A program made the position numbers and the translations under genes. From CAYRWR01 sp964537555 (GTDB taxonomy: Bacteria; Spirochaetota; Brevinematia; Brevinematales; CAYRWR01), in assembly GCA_964537555.1 (NCBI GenBank), contig CAZIAD010000005.1, forward strand, positions 62,001 to 126,000: a stretch of 64,000 nucleotides of DNA. The letters are read 5' to 3'. Below, piece after piece: positions 34,042 to 42,800 of this stretch; position 1 is the stretch's first letter, and each line of letters starts with the position of its first letter. The notes below the pieces were generated by a model. The model was given only the letters and a program-made list of their open reading frames with translations, ran no database searches and was not told the origin of the DNA.

Positions 34042-34263
34042 ATGACATTACAAAAGACCATGAAGGATTTCGAACTGAGCATGGATCAGCTTACTGAGGA
34101 TTTTAACCGGGTATGGGCAGCCCTGGATCTCCCCGGCAAGGACAATATGACTGCTTCTGTCATCTCCACCACCCTGGGGGACCTGGTAGGCCTGTTCCGC
34201 GACGGTGAGCTGGTGCACATCATCACCCCCGGAAATGACAAGTCCAGTCAGAAACTGGCATAA
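34042..34263 (+). CDS. 73-residue protein, unknown function
   Basis: AAGGAG stands seven bases before the ATG, and a TATAAT box is visible at 34009-34014. The product is acidic at its N-terminal half and soluble (MDQLTEDFNRVWAALDLPG, GDLVGLFRDGELVHII). No family is recognised. It lies alone between the AbiE pair and a DUF3820 gene. Confidence 0.6.
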   Translation: MTLQKTMKDFELSMDQLTEDFNRVWAALDLPGKDNMTASVISTTLGDLVGLFRDGELVHIITPGNDKSSQKLA

Positions 34264-34486
34264 GCCAGTCCGAATTTTAAACTAAACTCTACTCATCCGG
34301 TATGTATGACCCATTCATGCATACCGGATGCACCCTGCAGACAGAATCCTCCTACCCCACCCCTCCTCCGCCTCCTAAATCCACCCGATCTGCATACCCT
34401 CCCTGTCAGTACCATACATATCCCTCGTAAATTGACATCCTCCCCTCTCCCCCCTACAATATAAGCAGCAAAAAAGAGGATACCCC

Positions 34487-34696
34487 ATGTTTACTCCCGA
34501 AGACCTGCACAAGCTCACTACCTGGAAGATGCCCTTCGGCAAGTACGCCGGGCGCCTGCTTATAGACCTGCCCGAGGACTATCTCCTGTGGTTTATGCAG
34601 AAGGGCCTCCCCGAGGGAGAGCTGGGTGTACTCCTGAACATCGCCTACGAGATACGGGCTAACGGCCTGGAAGGCCTGTTTGACAGACTGCGTTAA
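34487..34696 (+). CDS. DUF3820 family protein
   Basis: The product is 69 residues, the usual length. The DUF3820 pattern is clear: WKMPFGKYAGRLLIDLPEDY, LLWFMQKGLP and LGVLLNIAYEI. The family is conserved in many bacteria and is called a putative quorum-sensing-regulated virulence factor, but the function is not established. A purine-rich AGAGGA precedes the start by about eight bases. The next gene starts 41 bp downstream. Confidence 0.85.
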   Translation: MFTPEDLHKLTTWKMPFGKYAGRLLIDLPEDYLLWFMQKGLPEGELGVLLNIAYEIRANGLEGLFDRLR

Positions 34697-34737
34697 ACTT
34701 AAGTACAAGATATCATTTTTAATAGACGGAGATCCCT

Positions 34738-35226
34738 GTGAAAATACTGGACAGATTCAGCCCCCTGGAAAAAAAACAGCTCAAGTCCCTCAGCCTCATC
34801 GCCCTGTGCCTGCTGGGCCTCATCTTCTTTTCCGGTAAAAAAACAACTATAAAGACTACTCCCGTTGACTACCAGTCCCCCTTCAGCGACCCCCTCTCCA
34901 CCACCCGCTACACCAATACCCTGGCTGCTCTCTTGGATCTTAATAACAAATGGGGCCGGGTCCCCCTCACTTACACCTCAGATCGCTTTCCCTATCTGGA
35001 ACTCAAGGCTGGAGCCTACCACGTCATGACTAACAGTAAGGGACAGGTCTACTATGTACAGCTCCATAAGCTCCGGAATCTCCATGCAGCCAGTGTACCG
35101 GTCACTAAGGACATGATAGCCAGCTTTGAAAAGCTGCAGGAGCCTAATCTCAGCTATATCGACCTGCCACAACAGGACCTTCCTTCCCATAAGAGCCTGA
35201 TCTTTTTCATCTGCTTCCAGCAGTAA
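34738..35226 (+). CDS. membrane-anchored protein, unknown function
   Basis: The product is 162 residues, with a GTG start and GGAG upstream. A single hydrophobic segment at about residues 17-32 after a basic N-terminus indicates an inner-membrane anchor, with ~125 residues in the periplasm containing Tyr/Pro-rich stretches (PLSTTRYTNTLAALLDLNNK). No family is recognised. It lies 41 bp below the DUF3820 gene and may be cotranscribed with it. Confidence 0.6.
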   Translation: MKILDRFSPLEKKQLKSLSLIALCLLGLIFFSGKKTTIKTTPVDYQSPFSDPLSTTRYTNTLAALLDLNNKWGRVPLTYTSDRFPYLELKAGAYHVMTNSKGQVYYVQLHKLRNLHAASVPVTKDMIASFEKLQEPNLSYIDLPQQDLPSHKSLIFFICFQQ

Positions 35227-35230
35227 GTTT

Positions 35231-35329
35231 TTATCAGCTATACCTGATAAATTGACTGGAATTTCATTTTTATCAAGTATACTTGATTATTTACCGATAA
35301 TATAGTATATTATCAAGTATACCTGATAA
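35231..35329 (+). promoter_or_regulatory. promoter with three 20-bp palindromic operators before second AAA_14 gene
   Basis: Three related palindromes start at 35231 (TTATCAGCTATACCTGATAA), 35270 (TTATCAAGTATACTTGATTA) and 35310 (TTATCAAGTATACCTGATAA), spaced 39 and 40 bp. A promoter TTGATT (35283-35288)-17-TATATT (35306-35311) is covered by the second and third. The layout is that of strong repression. The regulator is unknown; the AAA_14 ATPase itself has no obvious DNA-binding domain. Confidence 0.75.
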
Positions 35330-35351
35330 TATACCATGATGAGGAATATTT

Positions 35352-36611
35352 ATGCTGGATAAAATAAGGAAATATAATTTTTGGGATCAGGGACCCTCTT
35401 TTAATATTTTCAATCGTCCCGAATACCTGGATAAATTGGCTTCTTATGTGGATCAGTCCCCCATTAAGGTCCTGACCGGACAGCGCAGGGTAGGTAAGAG
35501 TTCCATTATGCGTTTGCTGATTCAGCATCTTATAAAGAACAATATCTCCTCCAGAAACATATTTTATCTGAATATGGAGTATATGGCACTGGATTTTATA
35601 CATTCAGCATCAGTACTTCATCAGCTTTTTCAGTTATACAGAGATCAAATTCAGCCGGCTGGTACCATCTATCTCATTATTGATGAGATACAGGAGATAC
35701 CAGGATGGGAGAAATTTATCAATTCTATTCAACAGGATCATACTTTATCAGCTGACATATATATCACCGGCTCTAATTCGAATCTCTTGTCCAAAGAACT
35801 GGCTACCTACCTCGCGGGACGCTATGTGCAGATAGAAGTCTATCCCTTTTCCTACCGGGAGTATTTAGATTTTAAATCACTGGATCCGGGAAAACTTTCA
35901 CTGATCGATTATATGCAAAATGGTGGTATGCCTGAGTTACTTTCTATGAATACTGATGAGCAAAAGTCTAATTATCTGGGAATCATCAAAGATACCATCC
36001 TGCTTAATGATATTGTAAAAAGACACCAGATCAGAGACGTCGATCTCCTGGAAAAGTTGTTAAATTTTACCATAGATACTATTGGAAGCCCCTTTTCATT
36101 AAATAAAATAATCAGTACTCTGAAGTCAATGGGATACCAGACTAATGTGGAGACCACTGGTAACTACCTGAAGTTTATGGAAGATGCTTATGCTATTTAT
36201 AGCTGTGAGCGTTTCGATATTAAAGGGAAACAGATACTGACCGGAGAAAGAAAATATTATCTGAATGATACCGCTATTAAGTACTACCTGAGCTCCTCTT
36301 TTGACTTTCAGATAGGCAGATTTCTGGAAAACATAGTATTCATGGAGTTAAAAAGAAGATCCTATAATATATATGTAGGTAAAATCAGAGAAAAAGAAAT
36401 TGATTTTATTGCCGAGAAATCAGGCACACCTGTTTATATCCAGGTATCCTATCTCCTGTCTGATGATGCTGTCATAGAGAGAGAATTCGGCAATCTCAGG
36501 CTGATCTCTGATAATTACAAAAAAATAGTCCTTTCCATGGATGAACTAAACATGGGAAATCAAAATGGGATCATCCATCAATCAGTCTGGGATTTTCTCC
36601 TTACTAATTAA
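35352..36611 (+). CDS. AAA_14/DUF4143 ATPase, second copy
   Basis: The product is 419 residues. Walker A is LTGQRRVGKSS and Walker B is YLIIDEIQEIPGWE. The DUF4143 half ends with FLENIVFMELKRRSYNIYVG, EIDFIAEKSG and VYIQVSYLL. It is a recognisable paralogue of the gene at 29014, with the same domain order. The start ATG follows GAGGAATATTT. Uncharacterised ATPases of this family occur singly as mobile accessory genes. Upstream lies a repeated palindromic operator. Confidence 0.87.
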   Translation: MLDKIRKYNFWDQGPSFNIFNRPEYLDKLASYVDQSPIKVLTGQRRVGKSSIMRLLIQHLIKNNISSRNIFYLNMEYMALDFIHSASVLHQLFQLYRDQIQPAGTIYLIIDEIQEIPGWEKFINSIQQDHTLSADIYITGSNSNLLSKELATYLAGRYVQIEVYPFSYREYLDFKSLDPGKLSLIDYMQNGGMPELLSMNTDEQKSNYLGIIKDTILLNDIVKRHQIRDVDLLEKLLNFTIDTIGSPFSLNKIISTLKSMGYQTNVETTGNYLKFMEDAYAIYSCERFDIKGKQILTGERKYYLNDTAIKYYLSSSFDFQIGRFLENIVFMELKRRSYNIYVGKIREKEIDFIAEKSGTPVYIQVSYLLSDDAVIEREFGNLRLISDNYKKIVLSMDELNMGNQNGIIHQSVWDFLLTN

Positions 36612-36641
36612 ATACCAGGTCTATTAATCTCAGTATCAGCT

Positions 36642-37550
36642 CTACACCTGATACTCCCTGAGCATCATGCTCAGGTAGTCCCGCATCTCCTGCAGGACCT
36701 CGGCATCCCCCCGCACTTTTACATGCTCTCCGAATCGTAGTATCCAGCGGACAAACTCTATGGGGTTATGCACATCCACCTCTACCCTGTACTTTGCCAG
36801 GGATTCCTCGATTATAGTCTGGCTCTCATGGATGGGATTGCGGTGAAAGTAGGTCACGATGGTCTGGTCCACCGTAAAGCTGGCATGGGCTTTTTTCTTA
36901 AGGTCATGACGGCACATCTTACCCCAGGCGGAATTGACATAGGCCCGGTATTTAGCCAGGGCAGCCCGGTCCAGCACGTCTTTAGTATCATGTACCGAGC
37001 GTATCTTACCGGCTCCCAGGAGTATGATATGCCCATAGTCCCGGTCGTACACCGAGATATAGAGCTGCTCCCGGTCAAAGAATATCTTTACCGGTACACA
37101 GTAGTGGGTCTTTTCCCGGTCACTGCTCTTGTACACGATCTTGAGGTATTTACCCTGGGTGAGGGCGGTAAAGATACGGCGAAACTGCTCTTCGGGCAGC
37201 CCCCCCTTGAGCTCCACCATGGACTTCATATTCTCGGACAGCTCCGGGTTCATGAGGTCCTGTCCCGGCTTGAGCAGGGCACCCAGGGGGGTGGACTGTA
37301 TCACGCCCATACCCGCGCTCTGTTCCCGCTGACTGATGATGCCCAGCTCATTGAGAGGAGCCATGGAGTAGCCCTGGTGGGAGCGCTCCAACACCGGGAA
37401 GCCGAACATAGTGTCGATCTCATTGAGGTCCCGCATCACATTACGCAGGCTGATCCCCACCGCATCAGCGATATTACCCGCTGTCATCACCTCCCCCCGT
37501 TCCCCCAGCAGCCGTATGATCTCAAATATCCTGTCGATCCGGTTCGCCAT
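36642..37550 (-). CDS. WYL-domain transcriptional regulator
   Basis: The product is 302 residues. The N-terminal HTH (IIRLLGERGEVMTAGNIADA and VGISLRNVMRDLNEI) is a DeoR-like winged helix. From about 130 the WYL domain follows (LKIVYKSSDREKTHYCVPVK, FFDREQLYISVYDRDYGH), then a C-terminal WCX-type extension. WYL proteins bind single-stranded nucleic acid or nucleotide ligands and often regulate defence or DNA-damage genes. The divergent small operon at 37737 and the TATGCCA palindrome between them are the nearest candidate targets. Confidence 0.87.
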   Translation of the reverse strand: MANRIDRIFEIIRLLGERGEVMTAGNIADAVGISLRNVMRDLNEIDTMFGFPVLERSHQGYSMAPLNELGIISQREQSAGMGVIQSTPLGALLKPGQDLMNPELSENMKSMVELKGGLPEEQFRRIFTALTQGKYLKIVYKSSDREKTHYCVPVKIFFDREQLYISVYDRDYGHIILLGAGKIRSVHDTKDVLDRAALAKYRAYVNSAWGKMCRHDLKKKAHASFTVDQTIVTYFHRNPIHESQTIIEESLAKYRVEVDVHNPIEFVRWILRFGEHVKVRGDAEVLQEMRDYLSMMLREYQV

Positions 37551-37676
37551 GATCAGTCTCCTCTATAAAAAATATCACGTAAAATTAAAACCTGTTGTTG
37601 TTAAAACACAAACCTATATTTTCCCGGCATACCCACTGAAAGTGCATAAACAATACTTCTAAAAAAATATTTATAC

Positions 37677-37710
37677 TATGCCATTATTTGGCATACATGT
37701 CAAGTATAAT
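37677..37710 (+). promoter_or_regulatory. palindrome and -10 box before the small membrane-protein gene
   Basis: TATGCCA (37677-37683) and its inverse TGGCATA (37689-37695) flank a 5-base centre. TATAAT follows at 37705-37710, 27 bp before the start codon. A repressor at the palindrome would block the -35 region. No standard -35 is visible, so an activator is equally possible. Confidence 0.5.
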
Positions 37711-37736
37711 TAATCATAATATTCAAGGAGGAATTT

Positions 37737-38066
37737 ATGAAAAACGAATTGATGGGGTTTTATACCACTCTTGGTGTGATAGCCGCCGCTTTGCTTTTGG
37801 GCCTGGAGCTCATGTCCCGGAATCACCGGGTGATATACCGGTTGACCCTGTGGCTCAGGCCCTGGATACGGCCCGGGTACACTACCCGTTCTCTGAGCCT
37901 GTCTTCTCATCCCGGTGCTGAGCCCTCACTGGTGCGGATCATGATATATAAAAAACAGGTGATCCGTCAGCTGAGCCGTATCAAGGCTACCATATCAGTA
38001 CTTGCCGGAATGTGCCTGGCTGCCATCCTTATCATCATGGTCCATATACACTGGATACAGTATTAA
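37737..38066 (+). CDS. small membrane protein with two helices
   Basis: The product is 109 residues, with AAGGAGG before the ATG. Hydrophobic helices lie at about residues 8-27 and 85-106, connected by a basic, Arg-rich middle part. No family is recognised. The next gene starts 13 bp downstream with its own AAGGAG, so the two form an operon. Confidence 0.6.
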   Translation: MKNELMGFYTTLGVIAAALLLGLELMSRNHRVIYRLTLWLRPWIRPGYTTRSLSLSSHPGAEPSLVRIMIYKKQVIRQLSRIKATISVLAGMCLAAILIIMVHIHWIQY

Positions 38067-38079
38067 AAAGGAGAAAAAA

Positions 38080-38526
38080 ATGAAATTAAAGCATCTTTTA
38101 CAGGGACTGAAGAACTACAATGATAAAGGCCAGCTGGAATCCAGCTCTCTCCCCTGGTTTAACCATTCAGACTTCAAGGCCTTTCTTATGCGTTGTTATC
38201 ACAATTCTGTGCCTATTTATGGGGTGGATATTTACCAGGTCCAGGGCGGCATGGCCCATCATGTGCAGTCACTTCTGGCCCGAGATGTACACTACACCCG
38301 CCAGGGCCTGTATTACCGGCAGTGGAACCGCCACCTCATGGAACATGAACTGGAACAGGCTATGCCCTATATACGGACCCGCGCCCGTTCATTAAAGCAG
38401 TCTACTCCCCTGGGTGCTGAACTCTTTCCTTTGACACCCTTGATCCGTGGTACTGTGCACCTGGATACCGCAGCCGGCCTGGAAGAGTTGTGTTTTGTAC
38501 CGGCAGGAGACTGGGAAGGGCTATAA
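38080..38526 (+). CDS. 148-residue protein, unknown function
   Basis: The start at 38080 was chosen because AAAAAGGAG stands seven bases upstream; the longer frame overlaps the preceding gene. The protein is soluble, rich in His, Arg and Tyr (VHYTRQGLYYRQWNRHLMEH), and has no recognisable domain. Operon partner of the two-helix membrane protein upstream. Confidence 0.55.
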   Translation: MKLKHLLQGLKNYNDKGQLESSSLPWFNHSDFKAFLMRCYHNSVPIYGVDIYQVQGGMAHHVQSLLARDVHYTRQGLYYRQWNRHLMEHELEQAMPYIRTRARSLKQSTPLGAELFPLTPLIRGTVHLDTAAGLEELCFVPAGDWEGL

Positions 38527-38531
38527 TGGGA

Positions 38532-39734
38532 CTATTTTCCCGGTTCCGGGGTATTGTCCGACATATTATCCATGATCATGGCAACATCATCTATAATATT
38601 GAAGTACCGGGGAGTCATGCCTGTCTCTCTCATTCCCAGTGTCACTACCACACCCCTGATATCCGGCATTATCTTCATAATATTCTGTATGTTTTCCGGA
38701 GTGATATTGAGAGCACACCACAGATTGTACTGCTGTGCTACTCCATTGATGTCTGTGGGACTTAGACTATCCTTATATTCACTGCTCATCGCTGAAAAGC
38801 TGTCCCAGTTACCGTCATAGGCAGGTAAGACAGATATCTGGAAATGCACTTTATCCTGAAATCTCTGGGCCAGCTCCGGCTGAACCAGCCAGGCCGGGTC
38901 GGTATCGATGTCTGCATCTGTACCTGTTACAAATACTTTAAATCCATAGCCCAGGCAGACTTCTTCTATATCAGGATCTACCCAGTTTACCGGAAATTCT
39001 ACCCCAGCCACCCCATAAGAGTGTAGTGTGGATAATACCCCGGCCAGGTCTTCTACCTCATTAGGGGTATCTATGCGCACCACCAGCTCTGAATAAAGTA
39101 ACACATCCTGGATCATTTCAATCTCTTCCAGATAGAGACAGGGTTTGTTTTTTTCAGAATTATACGTGCTGAGCTGCACTCCCAGGTAATCCACACCCCA
39201 GCTGTCCAGGGTCTCTACCTCTTCCATAGAGGAGACACCATCTACCTTGAGAGCGATCTTTTTAGTCTTTATCTCATTCTCAGGCTTATCGTACTGGATC
39301 AGGATATAGGGACTGATGGTCCGTACTTTCTGTACCAGACGCACCATGCCTCCCTTAAAGGCCATTTCAGTGCCGGTATTAAAAAAGTGAAACAGAATAT
39401 CCCTGAGCAGAAGGGCGTTCTGCTGTATCAATTCCTCTTTCCATACATCTTCTGCTTCTGAATTATCGATCATAAGCTGGATCTTTGATAATCCATCCCG
39501 GCAGTAATGACATTCCAGTAAGAGGGCTACATTATCGGGATAGGTATCAATATTTTCAGGTAAATAAAGATCCTGAACCTCCAGGCCTTTTACCCTGTAG
39601 CTGATATATTCATCATGTTCAGAAAAGGTACTGACTTCAAATTTATCATCCAGAGCCTGCAGGAGCTGAGCTGAAGATCCGGGACTGAGTACGGCCCGTG
39701 AAAAAATAAAATCACCACTTTCTTTTTTTAGCAT
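38532..39734 (-). CDS. protein with TrpF-like TIM-barrel half
   Basis: The product is 400 residues. The first ~165 residues are not recognised. From about residue 165 the sequence follows phosphoribosylanthranilate-isomerase-type barrels: KKIALKVDGVSSMEEVETLD with WGVDYLGVQLS at the first strands, and LNITPENIQNIMKIMPDIRG and VVTLGMRETG at the end. The catalytic Cys of true TrpF (KICG) is replaced (LKVDG), so isomerase activity is doubtful. It ends about 80 bp from the rpoC terminator and is transcribed in the same direction as rpoC but beyond it. The role is unknown. Confidence 0.6.
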   Translation of the reverse strand: MLKKESGDFIFSRAVLSPGSSAQLLQALDDKFEVSTFSEHDEYISYRVKGLEVQDLYLPENIDTYPDNVALLLECHYCRDGLSKIQLMIDNSEAEDVWKEELIQQNALLLRDILFHFFNTGTEMAFKGGMVRLVQKVRTISPYILIQYDKPENEIKTKKIALKVDGVSSMEEVETLDSWGVDYLGVQLSTYNSEKNKPCLYLEEIEMIQDVLLYSELVVRIDTPNEVEDLAGVLSTLHSYGVAGVEFPVNWVDPDIEEVCLGYGFKVFVTGTDADIDTDPAWLVQPELAQRFQDKVHFQISVLPAYDGNWDSFSAMSSEYKDSLSPTDINGVAQQYNLWCALNITPENIQNIMKIMPDIRGVVVTLGMRETGMTPRYFNIIDDVAMIMDNMSDNTPEPGK

Positions 39735-39812
39735 TTTTTCCCCTTTTCATTAGCTGATTATAGGTGAAAGAGGAATAAGAATCAAAAAAAGGGCAAATAA
39801 AATATTGCTAAA

Positions 39813-39850
39813 CAAAAAAAAAGGCTCCTGCCTGAAGCAGAAGCCTTTTA
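39813..39850 (-). terminator. terminator of the rpoBC operon
   Basis: On the minus strand AAGGCTTCTGC (39847-39837), a 5-base loop and GCAGGAGCCTT (39831-39821) form an 11-bp stem with one mismatch, followed by eight T residues. A textbook intrinsic terminator 15 bp after the rpoC stop codon. Confidence 0.92.
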
Positions 39851-39865
39851 TATACTTGATAATTC

Positions 39866-42800
39866 TTATTCAGTCATACGCAGTTTGATATTGGAATAGT
39901 TCTTTATTCCGGTACCGGCCGGTATGAGCTGACCGATGACCAGATTTTCCTTGAGGCCCTGCAGCTTATCTACCGCACCCTTGAGGGCAGCGGAGGATAG
40001 GACACGTGGTGTCTCCTGGAAGGACGCAGCAGAGAAGAAGCTCTTGGTAAACAGAGAGGCCTTGGTCAGACCCATAAGCATGGGCTGGGCTTTGGCGGGC
40101 TGTCCACCCTGGGCAATGACAGAGTCATTTTCAGCATAGAAAGTAGATTTATCTACATTCTGACCGATGATAAACTCGGTATCCCCGGCATCCACTATCT
40201 CTACCTTCTTCAACATCTGCCTGATGATGATAGAGATATGCTTTTCATTGATGTCCACACCCTGCAGACGATATACAGCCTGTATTTCGTTGAGCAGGAA
40301 TTCTTCTACTTCGGTATAACCCATGACCTTCAGTATCTCGTGAGATGAAATGACTCCATCACACAGTGCCTCTGAAGCCTGGACTTTATCCCCGATTCTG
40401 ACATAAATGTTTTTGCCGCTGGGTACAATGTGGGAGAACATCTCTCCACTCTTTGATTTCACCCAGATGACATATTTACCCTTCTTCTGCTCGATATTAT
40501 CTACAATACCATTGACTTTTGATATTACTGCAATATTCTTGGGTCTGCGGCTTTCAAAGAGCTCAGTCACACGGGGCAGACCACCAATGATATCACGGGT
40601 TCTTCTTCTACCCATGGAACGCCGGGCAATCACATCACCCGCTTTGACTTTGGAACCTTCTTCCATAGCCAGAGTAGTTCCAGGCACCATTACAAATCTT
40701 TCCAGTTCAGTACCATCTTCACTGGATACGATGAGAAGAGACTTATCTTTTTCTTCTTTATCTGTGCCGGCATTTTCTACAGCATAACCCATGTATCCGT
40801 CATGTTCAGATATATAGAGCTCATTGTAGGGGTCAAACTCTGCAATAGCCTGATTCTTTTTAATGATCTGGCCCTGTTTTGCGGATAAGACAGAACCGAT
40901 ACGAATAGGATATTCGTAGAGGTTTGATTCCAGTGCATACAGAATATTATCCTGGATCACAAATACCACTCTCTTACCAAAGCGGAGATTTTCACCGTTC
41001 TTGAGAGTAGTGATATTGACTTCAGCCATATATTCTTTTCCATCCAGAGCCTGCGCAGTCTTTTTATCCTCAAACTCATCCAGTTCTATAGTCTTCAGGA
41101 TCTTGCGGACCTTGATGTAGGACTTTCTGGGTACGATCACTGTCTTTTGGCCGTCTTTTTCTCTCTCGATGAGGATCTCAGGCAGTTCCATGATATAGGC
41201 ATCATAGTTCAGCTTGATCTCATTCTCTTCCAGAGAAGTAGCCGCTGTACCCCCGATATGGAAGGTACGCATGGTCAGCTGGGTACCAGGCTGTCCGATA
41301 GACTCGGCAGCGATAATACCTACTGCTTCACCGATATTGGCCCGGGTATGAGCGGAAAGATCCCATCCATAACACTTGGCACAAATACCGTGTGTGGTCT
41401 CACAGGTCAGTACTGATCTGATCTTCACCTTTTCAATACCGGCTTCTTCTATGGCATTGGAGTCATCTTCACCCAGCAGGGTATTGGCTTCTACCAGCAG
41501 GTCTCCGTTACGGGGGTCATAGATATTGGTGACTACGGTACGTCCCAGGATCCTGTCGCGCAGAGGCTTGATGATCTCGTCACCCTGCTTGATAGCTTCC
41601 ATATCGATACCTTTTACAGTACCACAGTCGATCTCGGTGACTACTACGTCCTGAGCTACGTCCACCAGTTTACGGGTGAGGTATCCGGCGTCAGCAGTCT
41701 TAAGAGCTGTATCGGCCAGTCCCTTACGGGCTCCGTGTGAAGATATGAAGTATTCCAGTACGGACAGTCCTTCTTTAAAGTTGGACTTAATAGCCAGCTC
41801 TATGATTTCTCCACTAGGCTTTGCCATCAATCCACGCATACCAGCCAGCTGTCTGATCTGCTCACGGGATCCACGAGCTCCGGAGTCCATCATGATGTAC
41901 AGGCTGTTGAATCCATTATTACTGTCTTTCAGCTCTTTTTCCACCAGCTTCTTGATCTTTTCATTAGCTGATGCCCACAGGTCGATTACCTGGTTATATT
42001 TTTCATCGTGGGTGATCAGTCCCTTACGGGCATTTTCTTCGATCTTTTCTACTTCTTTTTCGGTCTTGGCTACGATATCATATTTTTCATGGGGGATCAT
42101 CACGTCAGAGATAGCAATGGTCACACCAAAGATAGTAGCATATTTATAACCGGTAGATTTCAGGTCATCTACGAAGAAAGCAGTCTCTTTAATACCGTAG
42201 AGCTTATAGCTCAGAGACAGCAGGACTTCGATCTTTTTTGATGTCAGAGTATCATTGATGAATCCCAGCTGATCAGGTACGATCTGGTTAAATACCACAC
42301 GTCCTGCAGAAGTCTCAATAAACTCACCTTTGTACTTATATCTGATCCAGGTAGTATAATCCAGATTACCATGGTCTATAGCAAACATGATCTCATCTAC
42401 ACTGTCATAAGCTTTCAGCTTTTCAGGCTTTTCAAAGGCAGGCTTGGTCAGGTAATAGATACCCAGTACCATGTCCTGTGTAGGATAGACTACAGGCCGT
42501 CCGTTAGCAGGGTTGAGGAGGTTACGGCTGGACAGCATCAGTACCCAGGCTTCGATCTGGGCTTCGGGAGTAAGAGGTACGTGTACCGCCATCTGGTCTC
42601 CGTCAAAGTCAGCATTATAGGAGTGACATACCAGGGGATGGAGCTGTATGGCCTTTTCCTCGATCAGGATAGGCTCAAAGGCCTGCATACCCAGACGGTG
42701 CAGGGTAGGAGCACGGTTTAACAGGACCGGATGGTCCCGAACTACTTCTTCCAGGATACCCCAGACCAGTTCGTGTTCGGTCTCGATCATACGTTTAGCA

